Positions 32,454 to 40,333 of a DNA stretch of 64,000 bases are shown here, one piece after another. The stretch is from assembly GCF_009687885.1 (NCBI RefSeq), contig NZ_BLAF01000020.1, forward strand, positions 58,878 to 122,877, read 5' to 3'. The DNA is from Acrocarpospora pleiomorpha (GTDB taxonomy: Bacteria; Actinomycetota; Actinomycetes; Streptosporangiales; Streptosporangiaceae). The stretch's first letter is position 1. Each line of letters begins with the position of its first letter. Both the position numbers and the translations under genes were made by a program. A model generated the notes under the pieces. That model searched no databases. It saw nothing but the letters and a program-made list of their open reading frames with translations, and was not told the origin of the DNA.

Positions 32454-34061
32454 TCAGGAGTCGACGCGGCTGTCCGTCCAGGGGATCCCGTCGGGCCGGG
32501 TCAGCAGGCAGGTGGCGCGGTGCGGTAGCGCGGGATCCCATTTGTAGATATTGGGATAGAAGGTGAAGTAGACCATGCCTTGCCGGGATTCTGTGGGCGG
32601 AGCCGCGAACGCCTCGCCGCAGGCCTGCTGGGACGCGTCGCTGACGGTCTGTTCCGTTACCACAGGAGGGTTGATGATGACCGGCGTGGCGAATACCTGA
32701 CCCCAGTGCGGGTCGTCGCAGTCGCCGACCACGACCGCGGCCATCATGTCGCGGCCGGGGTGGTAGAAGACGCAGTCGCCGAGGGCGAGGTTGGCGGTGC
32801 TCTTGGGGCCCGCGGGGAGGTCGAACTCGAAGAATTCGTAGACGCCGCTTATGACGGCCGAGCCCAAGCCGTAGGCGAAGAGGAGGCCGATGCCGACGAA
32901 GAACGCCGTTTTCAGGCCGTCGGTGGCATATCGCATTTCCCTCGCGATCCACGGCACGTCGTCGAAGCGGCGGCGGAGCGAGGGGGCGACGCGCAGGACG
33001 AAGGACGTCACCAGGAGCAGCAGGCCGAAAACCACTCTGGCCAGCCATTTCACGGCGATTCCCGCAGGGCTCCGGGCGATGCGGGCGGCTCCGCTGGGAC
33101 GCGGCGCGGGAACCGGTGGCGGCGGGGTGGGTGGGGGAGGCGGCGTCGGGGGGATCTCGTTGTAGGCCGTGGCTTCGTCCAGCCAGTCCAGGGCGTGCCT
33201 GTCGGGGGTTCCGTCGCCTCGGAAGAAGGCCGAGTCGAGGGCGAGCACCCAGTCGTCCGGGCTGGCGCGGTTCTCGGTCGCGAGCGGGTTCCCCAGGGTG
33301 GCCGGCAGCAGCGCGCGCAGGCCGGCCGGGGTGCCTTCGGGGATGGCGGTCGGCTCCGGCCAGGTTCCGTCCGTACGGCGGTCCAGGTTGCCGGGGATCA
33401 GGAACAGGCCGCGGTAGATCGCCAGGGCCAGCGCGTAGCGGTCGCTGAAGTGGTCGTGGGCCGGGATCTGCCCCTCCACCAGCCGCGGGTCCATCCAGCC
33501 GGGGGTGGCGACGCCGGTGGCGGGGGCTCGCGGGCTCATGCCGTCCACGTCGATGACGCAGACGGCGGGCTCGGGGTCGGAGGTCCAGACGACGTTCTTG
33601 GGGGCGAGGTCGCCGTGCACCAGGCGGAGTTCGTCCAGCCAGGCGAAGATTTCGGCGAGGCGGCGGAGAATCCGTACCCGGATCTCGGCGGGTGGCGGCG
33701 TGGCCCGGCGCATCAGCAGGAAGTCCAGGCCGCGCGGGGTTCCGTTGGGGCGGAGGAAGCCGTCGGGCAGGGCGGGGAGGATCACCGCGGTGACCTCGCC
33801 GTCCGGGCCGTCGATCACGTCGATCGGCCAGCACAGCGAGGTCGCCGCCGTGGTGCCGACCGGTACGCCGCCACGGAGGGTGTTGCGGCCGAGCGCGCAC
33901 AGTTCCTCGCTCATCCGGATCCGTGCCTGATCCACGATCGGCTGGTCGTAACACTTGCCGACCAGGGTCCCGCCCTCGGCGAGGTGAAGCGCGGCGGTGC
34001 CGCCGCGGGCGAAGGGCGCGTCCTCGCATTCGTACGCCCCGAACCGGCCAACCAGCCGCAT
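32454..34061 (-). CDS. transmembrane protein-kinase-like protein of a vWA/PP2C/kinase triad
   Basis: A 535-residue protein. Residues 1-300 form a divergent kinase domain: ARGGTAALHLA in place of the Gly loop, K36 (LVGKCYDQ), catalytic loop HGDLAPKN (149-156), and DVDG (171-174) in place of DFG. A proline-rich linker (304-320) leads to two membrane helices (about 337-357 and 385-405). The C-terminal extracytoplasmic domain has four Cys (430, 448, 481, 518), with ALGDCV and VVGDCDDPHWGQVF resembling the septum-formation/DUF4190 type sensor. ATG 34061 follows the PP2C gene by 8 bp. It probably phosphorylates a partner and is opposed by the PP2C. Confidence 0.78.
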   Translation of the reverse strand: MRLVGRFGAYECEDAPFARGGTAALHLAEGGTLVGKCYDQPIVDQARIRMSEELCALGRNTLRGGVPVGTTAATSLCWPIDVIDGPDGEVTAVILPALPDGFLRPNGTPRGLDFLLMRRATPPPAEIRVRILRRLAEIFAWLDELRLVHGDLAPKNVVWTSDPEPAVCVIDVDGMSPRAPATGVATPGWMDPRLVEGQIPAHDHFSDRYALALAIYRGLFLIPGNLDRRTDGTWPEPTAIPEGTPAGLRALLPATLGNPLATENRASPDDWVLALDSAFFRGDGTPDRHALDWLDEATAYNEIPPTPPPPPTPPPPVPAPRPSGAARIARSPAGIAVKWLARVVFGLLLLVTSFVLRVAPSLRRRFDDVPWIAREMRYATDGLKTAFFVGIGLLFAYGLGSAVISGVYEFFEFDLPAGPKSTANLALGDCVFYHPGRDMMAAVVVGDCDDPHWGQVFATPVIINPPVVTEQTVSDASQQACGEAFAAPPTESRQGMVYFTFYPNIYKWDPALPHRATCLLTRPDGIPWTDSRVDS

Positions 34062-34069
34062 GGTCTCCC

Positions 34070-34945
34070 CTACCCGAACGGCGGAAACCAGACCACGAGC
34101 GCGGTCCGGTCGTCCTGTGAGCCCTGGCGGCGATAGCGCAGGGAGTTGAGCATCCACATCGTGTGGCAGGGCTGATCCCAGCGGGCCGCCAGCCAGCCGC
34201 GGATCGCGGGCGAGCCGCGCAGGTCCTCCGCCAGCCCGTCGGTGGCCAGCACGAGCGCGCGGCACTCCCCAGCGGGAACGGTACGGAGTTCCAGCCCGGC
34301 CAGCGGATCGTCGGCGGGCAGATACGCCCCGGGCTCGTTCAGCGCGCCATCCTTCTCACCAAATATCGGGAAAAATCCGGTTAGGCCGAGGCCGAACGCC
34401 GAACAATCCCCGACCCGGGCGACGACCAGCGGCCCGCCGGATTCCGGTAACCAGGCGGTGGCGAAAACGGACGCCAGATCCCCGGGCTCCCGGAGATCGG
34501 CGGCAGCGCGGAGGCGCTCGTTGGCGACGGCGACCGCCGCCGCGACCGCCGGGTAGGGGTCGCCGCCGAACGCGGCGCCGGGCGTCGCGGCCAGCGACTG
34601 GGACAGCGTGCGCGCGAGGGTGTCCGCGCCGAGCTGGGCCGTGCGCGGACGGGAGCCGAGCCCGTCGCAGACCGTGACGGCCACGGCCTGGGTCGAGGCG
34701 TCGGCGTGAAAGGAGTAGCGGTCCTGGCCGGTCGTGCCGGTGTGCAGATGGGACAGGCCGGTGAGCGCGGCGGCGGCCACCCAGTACGGCCCGAGCTGAC
34801 CCGCGTCCGCGACCACGCTCGGCACCCGCAACGGGTTGGCGGGGTCCAGCGACGCGCGGAAGCCGGGCGCGGCGCGGCCGACAGTCGGGGCGGTGGTGTC
34901 CTCGTCACGGACCAGTCTGGGCGGGACCGGCTCGGCGCGGGTCAT
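34070..34945 (-). CDS. PP2C-type protein phosphatase
   Basis: A 291-residue PPM/PP2C phosphatase. The metal-binding motif sequence is GQDRYSFHA (residues 73-81), CDGLGS (93-98, corresponding to DGMGG), VVARVGDCSAF, VLATDGLAEDL and the C-terminal QDDRTALVV. It is a cytosolic Ser/Thr phosphatase. ATG 34945 overlaps the vWA stop (ATGA). It forms the middle member of the vWA-PP2C-kinase triad and is expected to reverse the kinase's phosphorylation. Confidence 0.88.
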   Translation of the reverse strand: MTRAEPVPPRLVRDEDTTAPTVGRAAPGFRASLDPANPLRVPSVVADAGQLGPYWVAAAALTGLSHLHTGTTGQDRYSFHADASTQAVAVTVCDGLGSRPRTAQLGADTLARTLSQSLAATPGAAFGGDPYPAVAAAVAVANERLRAAADLREPGDLASVFATAWLPESGGPLVVARVGDCSAFGLGLTGFFPIFGEKDGALNEPGAYLPADDPLAGLELRTVPAGECRALVLATDGLAEDLRGSPAIRGWLAARWDQPCHTMWMLNSLRYRRQGSQDDRTALVVWFPPFG

Positions 34946-35628
34946 CTGACCTCAAGGATCGGGAGCGGGGTGTACTTGGACGGCTCCACGTCCACGACGA
35001 GTTCGCCCTGCCCGCCGGAGCCCATCGACCCCGAGGTCCGCTGGATGCTCCGCACCAGAGTGGACATGATCTCCCGCACCTGGGCGGTCGTGTCCTCGCC
35101 ATTGGCCTTGAAGGCGTACCGGCTGGCGATGGTGCCCAGCGCCTCAGCGTCGGCATCCCCAAAACCAAACGACACTATTTCAGGAAAGAACGGCCAATTA
35201 CGGTCAATGAGTGCACGTAGTGGGTCTCGCCAGTCCTCGACTGCGTTGTGCATGCCGTCGCTCATGAAGAAGACGACCGGCCGGTAGAAACGTGTCCCGG
35301 TGCCGAGCGCGCGGATGCCCGCCTCGATTTCGGTACGGGCGAGGGCGAACGCGGCGGCGAAATTGGTGTTGCCGCGGGACTCCAGCAGGGGGAGCTCGGC
35401 GTACTGGAGATCGGCCAGGGGCAACTCGACCCGGGCGTCCTCGGCGAAGGAGAGAATGCACACCCGCGCCAGCTCACCGACCATCGGGTCCTCGTCGATG
35501 ACATGCTTGAGCTCGGGGAGGGAGGCGTTGACGGCCGCGATGGGCGCTCCCGCCATCGAATACGAGACGTCTGTCAGCAGATAGACGGGGAAAACCGGAT
35601 GGCTCTCCGTATCGGCGAACTGCGCCAT
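34942..35628 (-). CDS. TerY-like von Willebrand factor A domain protein
   Basis: A 228-residue single vWA domain. The MIDAS motif DVSYS is at residues 20-24, with a later T in GNTNFAAAF and the FFMSDGMHN segment supplying the third MIDAS site. ATG 35628 has GGAGG upstream. vWA proteins coupled to a PP2C and a kinase are known as TerY-P triads, in which the vWA scaffold is thought to be the phosphorylated or recruiting component. First gene of the minus-strand three-gene operon; divergent from the caspase genes. Confidence 0.88.
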   Translation of the reverse strand: MAQFADTESHPVFPVYLLTDVSYSMAGAPIAAVNASLPELKHVIDEDPMVGELARVCILSFAEDARVELPLADLQYAELPLLESRGNTNFAAAFALARTEIEAGIRALGTGTRFYRPVVFFMSDGMHNAVEDWRDPLRALIDRNWPFFPEIVSFGFGDADAEALGTIASRYAFKANGEDTTAQVREIMSTLVRSIQRTSGSMGSGGQGELVVDVEPSKYTPLPILEVR

Positions 35629-35717
35629 GCTCGATCCTCCAGCGGGAATCCACACTCCTCATCCCTATTCTGATCGTAAAGATGATATTTCGCTACATGC
35701 TCATGTTGTTTAAGATT

Positions 35718-35740
35718 TCCCGTACGGGAGTGGACGGGAG
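35718..35740. promoter_or_regulatory. palindrome in the divergent triad/caspase promoter
   Basis: TCCCGTACGGGA (35718-35729) is a perfect 12-bp palindrome. A further half-site ACGGGAG follows at 35734-35740. It sits in the 125-bp AT-richer gap between the vWA and caspase genes, closer to the caspase start (25 bp upstream of GTG 35754). A likely operator for one regulator controlling both sides; no regulator gene is adjacent. Confidence 0.5.
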
Positions 35741-35753
35741 TTGAGAGAACCGG

Positions 35754-38700
35754 GTGGATCAGTACATTTCGCCCGAACGCACATGGGCCATCGTGGTCGC
35801 CGTTGAACAGTACGATGCGGGGAAAAGCTGGGATTTACCGGGCCCTGGCAATGATGCCGCCCGCTTTGTCTCCTGGCTGCGCCGCTGCGGCGTGCCCAAC
35901 CAGCAGATCCTGTGCTACGCCTCGCTGCTGGACGAATCCACCGCCGCCCGCTCGGCTCTCGGCCTGATCGACGGGCCGCCCACGCACTACATCATCGACC
36001 GCCTGCTGACCCAGCGCGCCCGCGACCTGGAGGGCGACCTGCTCTGGTTCTACTGGGCCGGGCACGGCGCGGAGGGCACCGACGAGAACCAGCGGCTGTT
36101 CCTGGCCGACAAAGACCGCGACAACGGCCGCAACCTGAACCTGGGGGCGCTGCTGCGCAGTTACCGCACCGATTTCGTCCGGATCCCGCGCCAGATCTTC
36201 CTGGTCGACGCCTGCCGTACGATGCCGGGCAGCGCGCGGGCGGCCGAGTGGTCCTCGATCGCCCCGCCGGCCGGTCCCGGCCGTCCGGCGCGCGAGCAGA
36301 CCGTGATCGTCGCGGCCAGGGCCGGGGGGCAAGCCTATTCGGAGAACGGTTCCGGCCGGTTCTCCACCGCGCTGATGGACGTGCTGGACACCGCCGGGCC
36401 GGCCGACATGCGGGAGGTGTTCCAGCAGGTCCACACCCGGATGGCGGATGGCTCCCAGCAGCCGTGGTGGCTGCACTACCGGGACGCGGCCGGTGAGGAG
36501 CATCACGCGAACCCGGCGCAGTCGGCCGCGCCCGCGCCCGCGCCGCGCCGGAGCCCTCCGGGTAGCGGTCCCACCGCCGCGGAGTGGGCGGAATACCGGG
36601 AGGTCGCGGAATTCGCGTTCAACACCAGGACCGCCTCGTACGGATCGGTCATGGACGGCCGGGCCGACCTCGAAGCCGAACTCCGGGAACCCGACGACCA
36701 GGCCCGGCTCGGCCAGTCCCTGAACCGTGGCCGGCCGCATCGCCGCCAGGTGCTGACGCTACGGCCGGCCCTGGCCGCGACCGGGCGGCGGACCTCCGCC
36801 GAGGAGCGGCGCAGGGTCGTGTTGCTGACCGGCGGCCCCGGTTCCGGCAAGAGCACGGCCCTGCTCGACCTGGTTCGCGACGCCTTCGCGGCTCCCCAGG
36901 CCGAGACGCCGATGGTTCCGGTCTACGTGGATCTGCGGGGGTTCCGCCCGTCTGGGCCTGTCACCGCGGACGCCGTACGGGCGGAGGTGCTGGCCGCGAT
37001 GAAGGCGGGCGGCTCCGGCGCGGTGGCCGACTTCGTGGACACCTGGTTCGACCACGGCCTGAAGCTGGGCTGGTGGCAGTTCCTGTTCGACTCCTTCGAC
37101 GAGATCCCCGCTCTGCTCAGCGCGCACGACCCGGCCGCCGCGGCGGAACACCACGCGGCGGCCATCCTGGCCTTTCTCTACGATCTCACCCCGTGCGGCG
37201 CGGTCGTCGCGACCAGGGACATCGCCGGATACACCGCGTTCCAGGCGGTGCCGAGGCTGCGGATCCTGCCGATGAGCGAGCGGGTGCGCGGCCAGCTGCT
37301 GGAAAGGTTCGGGTCGAGCCCCGCCACCCGCAGGCGGCTGGAGAGCCGGCTGGCCACGGCGCCGATCCCGATTCAGGAGATGGCCGACAATCCGCTGCTG
37401 CTCAGCCTGCTCTACCGGGTGGTGACCGCCGATCCCGGCGGATGGTTTCCCACCGACCGGCACGACGTGCTCGATCACTATGTCCGCGAGCAGCTGGGCG
37501 ACGCGCCCTCGGTCATGGCGGCGGCCGCCGAGATCGCGCTGGCCATGTCCCACCATCCGAGCCTGAGCCTGAACCCGTCGATCCGGGAGCTGTGCGCCGC
37601 GCTCACCCCGGAGGGCGGCGCCGGTCCGGCGCCCGACATGATCCAGATGCTGCTCGAATCGCTGCAGAGCGCCAAACTCGGCGCGTACACCGCGCTCGCG
37701 GCCGATCGAGGGGAGCGGCGGTTCAGCTTCGTGCACCGCGCGGTCCAGGAGTATTTCGTCACGGTCGCGCTGCTCGCGCGCCCCCATCGGGTGCCGGCCG
37801 CAGAACTGCTCACCGAGAGCCGCTGGCATCCGGCCGCCGTGTCGTTGCTGCGCCGCCGGTCGAGCGAGGTGGTGGGCGAGCTCACCGGCATCGCCGGCAC
37901 CCTGCTGGCCCGCGAGGACCTCCCTGACGATGACGACACGCCGTGGCGGGAGACCACGGTCAACCTGCTCGCCACGCTTGCCGACGGTTTCGCGCCGCCC
38001 TCGCCGCACCAACTCCCGGACGCGCTGCGCGTACAGGTTGGGCATCGGCTCCTGGACGTCTGGCCGAAGGCCGGCACGGCCGAACGCGTCGATGTCGTGC
38101 GCTTCGCCTCGGCCGCCGATCCGGACACCGAGAACGAGCTGCTGGGCCGGGCCTTCCACGCCCACGGCACATTGTTGCGCGACACCGCCTTCCGCCAGGC
38201 GGTCTCCCGTCCGGTCGTCCCTGCGGCGGTGCTCCCGCAGCTGCGGCGCACCCTGCTCACCCTGGAGGTGGAACGCCGCCTGCGGGCCAGGCGGCGGACG
38301 ATCCGGGCCCAGCTGCGCGGCTCGGGCCGGGAACCGACACTGCTGAACACCGTCCGGCTGCTCCGCGTGGGCCAGGCGATCGACCTGCTGGTGTGTCTCG
38401 CTCTCGGGCCCACGCTCTATCTCATCGCCGACATAGATGAGCCCGCGGCGCCGATCGGTTTCAGTGTCGTGATGATGGTCCTGCATCTGGGCTACCGGGC
38501 CGGGCTTCGCCGCGGCGCCTGGCCGGGAGCGGCGGGAACGCGCCGCCTCTGGTGGGAGCGCAGATTCGCGGCCTTCGAGTTCGGGCCCGACTTCTTCCCC
38601 GACTACGCCCTGTCGATCAGGCACATGATCGGCGCGGCCGCGATCCTGACCGGAACACCGGGCCTGCTGTACGCGTATCTGGCGGGCACCCCGATCACCC

Positions 38701-39548
38701 ATGTCTTCGGCTGGCTGGGGGCGTATGTGGTAACCGTGCTCGTCGGGATCTGGCCGTCGGCCGTACGAGAAGGGGCATTGCACGGGCACGTCGGCCCGCG
38801 CCCGGCCGACTGGCTCCGCTTCGTGGGGTATCCGGTGGGAGCACGGGCGCGCCGCAGCGCCAAACGGCTGGTCACCCCACGCCAGTGGTGGCCGGAATGG
38901 CTCCGCCCATCCGTGCTCGGTCCCGCGCTCGCCCGGATCTACGGCGGCCGCTACCGATGGCTGAAGATCACTGGTGGAGTGGCCGCGGCGGCGTTCTTCG
39001 CCGCCAGGCCGTGGATCTCCGCTGAGATGGACCGCAACCCCGTTTTCGCGCGGCTGGTGGTGGGCGGCATCGTGCTCTTCTTCCTCATCGTGGTGCCGAT
39101 CGGCACCGCCAGGTACGTACGCCCCTGGCGGCAGGCCCGCCGGGATCGGCTGATGGTCGAAGCCCTCTGCGCGGACCTGCAACGCGCCGACCCCGGCATC
39201 CTCACCGTGAACCGCCTGGTCGACGTCCTGGCCGAGCTGCGCACGGCCGAGGGTTTCCGGCTCCTCGTGGACACGATGTCGACCCAGCCGCCCGGCATGA
39301 CCGGCGAACCGGTGATCCCCATCGACCGAGACGCGCTCGCGCTGCTCGGCTTCATCGCCCATGTCCGCGAGGTCCTGGAGGCGTTCGAGCCGGCCTCCGA
39401 GGACGACGTCCTCGTCATCAGTCGGGAGCTGGAGCCGGAATGGGCGCCGCTCTTCACCGAGAGCGGTTCGATGCCCGTCGTGGACCTCGCGCAGCAGGAC
39501 GTCCTGGACGCCATCGCCGCCCTGCGCGACTCCAGAAGGAGAGACTGA
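35754..39548 (+). CDS. caspase-NACHT membrane protein
   Basis: A 1264-residue three-part protein. Residues 10-245 are a caspase/C14 peptidase domain with the His-Cys dyad H104 (WAGHGAEG) and C154 (FLVDACRTM). Residues 275-345 are a linker. A NACHT-type STAND NTPase follows, with Walker A GGPGSGKST (360-368), Walker B FLFDSFDE (443-450) and sensor-like VVATRDIAGY. A helical region ends near VHRAVQEYFVTVALL. Residues about 870-1120 contain four to six membrane helices, followed by a 140-residue tail. Start GTG 35754. Its stop overlaps the next caspase gene as TGATG. Likely an NTP-switched protease anchored in the membrane. Confidence 0.88.
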   Translation: MDQYISPERTWAIVVAVEQYDAGKSWDLPGPGNDAARFVSWLRRCGVPNQQILCYASLLDESTAARSALGLIDGPPTHYIIDRLLTQRARDLEGDLLWFYWAGHGAEGTDENQRLFLADKDRDNGRNLNLGALLRSYRTDFVRIPRQIFLVDACRTMPGSARAAEWSSIAPPAGPGRPAREQTVIVAARAGGQAYSENGSGRFSTALMDVLDTAGPADMREVFQQVHTRMADGSQQPWWLHYRDAAGEEHHANPAQSAAPAPAPRRSPPGSGPTAAEWAEYREVAEFAFNTRTASYGSVMDGRADLEAELREPDDQARLGQSLNRGRPHRRQVLTLRPALAATGRRTSAEERRRVVLLTGGPGSGKSTALLDLVRDAFAAPQAETPMVPVYVDLRGFRPSGPVTADAVRAEVLAAMKAGGSGAVADFVDTWFDHGLKLGWWQFLFDSFDEIPALLSAHDPAAAAEHHAAAILAFLYDLTPCGAVVATRDIAGYTAFQAVPRLRILPMSERVRGQLLERFGSSPATRRRLESRLATAPIPIQEMADNPLLLSLLYRVVTADPGGWFPTDRHDVLDHYVREQLGDAPSVMAAAAEIALAMSHHPSLSLNPSIRELCAALTPEGGAGPAPDMIQMLLESLQSAKLGAYTALAADRGERRFSFVHRAVQEYFVTVALLARPHRVPAAELLTESRWHPAAVSLLRRRSSEVVGELTGIAGTLLAREDLPDDDDTPWRETTVNLLATLADGFAPPSPHQLPDALRVQVGHRLLDVWPKAGTAERVDVVRFASAADPDTENELLGRAFHAHGTLLRDTAFRQAVSRPVVPAAVLPQLRRTLLTLEVERRLRARRRTIRAQLRGSGREPTLLNTVRLLRVGQAIDLLVCLALGPTLYLIADIDEPAAPIGFSVVMMVLHLGYRAGLRRGAWPGAAGTRRLWWERRFAAFEFGPDFFPDYALSIRHMIGAAAILTGTPGLLYAYLAGTPITHVFGWLGAYVVTVLVGIWPSAVREGALHGHVGPRPADWLRFVGYPVGARARRSAKRLVTPRQWWPEWLRPSVLGPALARIYGGRYRWLKITGGVAAAAFFAARPWISAEMDRNPVFARLVVGGIVLFFLIVVPIGTARYVRPWRQARRDRLMVEALCADLQRADPGILTVNRLVDVLAELRTAEGFRLLVDTMSTQPPGMTGEPVIPIDRDALALLGFIAHVREVLEAFEPASEDDVLVISRELEPEWAPLFTESGSMPVVDLAQQDVLDAIAALRDSRRRD

Positions 39549-40324
39549 TGCTCTACGCGGTGCTGGTCGGCATTGACCGTTATCGGGATCGGAGGATCCG
39601 CAACCTGCGCTTCGCCCGCTCCGACGCCGAGGCCCTCGCCCGGCTGCTGACCCGGATCGATCCCGCGGAACGGGACATCCGGCTCTTGCTCGACGAAGAG
39701 GCGACCAAACACGCCATCATGACCGAGATCGGGGTGCGGCTCCGCGGGCAGGCCGGTCCTGATGATGTGGTTCTGATCTACTTCGCCGGGCATGGCAGCC
39801 CGGAACAGGGTCCACTTGCTGATGATGTGGCTAGATATCTGGTGACGCACGACACCGAAAAGGACAACATCTACGCGACGGCCATCGACTTCGACAATGA
39901 GATCAATCGCTGGTTCGAGCGTATCGACCGGCCCAAACTGGTGCTTCTGCTGATCGACTCGTGCTTCAGCGGGGGTGCCGGCGGTCGTACTTTCGTGGGG
40001 CCGGAATTGAAGCGCAGCCGTGCCGGGAGCCGCGCGCCGATCTCCTTGTCGTTGAAGGATCTGGATCTCGGGGAGGGGAAGCTGATCATTACGGCCTGCG
40101 GGGAGGACGAGATGGCCGAGGAGTCGGCGGCTGTCGGTGGTGGCGTGTTCACGCACTTTCTGGTCAAGGGTCCGGCCGCGTCGGGGGAGGATACGGTGGG
40201 GTTGCATTCGCTTTATGAGCATGTGGCCCGCTCGGTCCGGGACTGGTCGCGCAAGAACCAGAACCCGATCATCTACGGCCGTTCGAGCTACGCCCGCTTC
40301 CCCAATGTCTGGTCTGCCCCTTAG
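39548..40324 (+). CDS. stand-alone caspase-family (C14) peptidase
   Basis: A 258-residue caspase-fold protease. It starts YAVLVGIDRYRD with the typical ARSDAEALARLL, and the catalytic His and Cys are H82 (YFAGHGSP) and C139 (LIDSCFSGG). GEDEMAEES near residue 180 and the late GVFTHFLVKG segment form the substrate pocket region. There is no regulatory domain. ATG 39548 overlaps the preceding stop by one base. It may be activated by or cleave with the NACHT caspase, but this is inference. Confidence 0.9.
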   Translation: MLYAVLVGIDRYRDRRIRNLRFARSDAEALARLLTRIDPAERDIRLLLDEEATKHAIMTEIGVRLRGQAGPDDVVLIYFAGHGSPEQGPLADDVARYLVTHDTEKDNIYATAIDFDNEINRWFERIDRPKLVLLLIDSCFSGGAGGRTFVGPELKRSRAGSRAPISLSLKDLDLGEGKLIITACGEDEMAEESAAVGGGVFTHFLVKGPAASGEDTVGLHSLYEHVARSVRDWSRKNQNPIIYGRSSYARFPNVWSAP

Positions 40325-40333
40325 AGGACGGTT

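Noticed and set aside
36759..39362. An 867-codon minus-strand frame across the caspase-NACHT gene
   Set aside because: Shadow frame with biased composition; the plus-strand gene carries all motifs.
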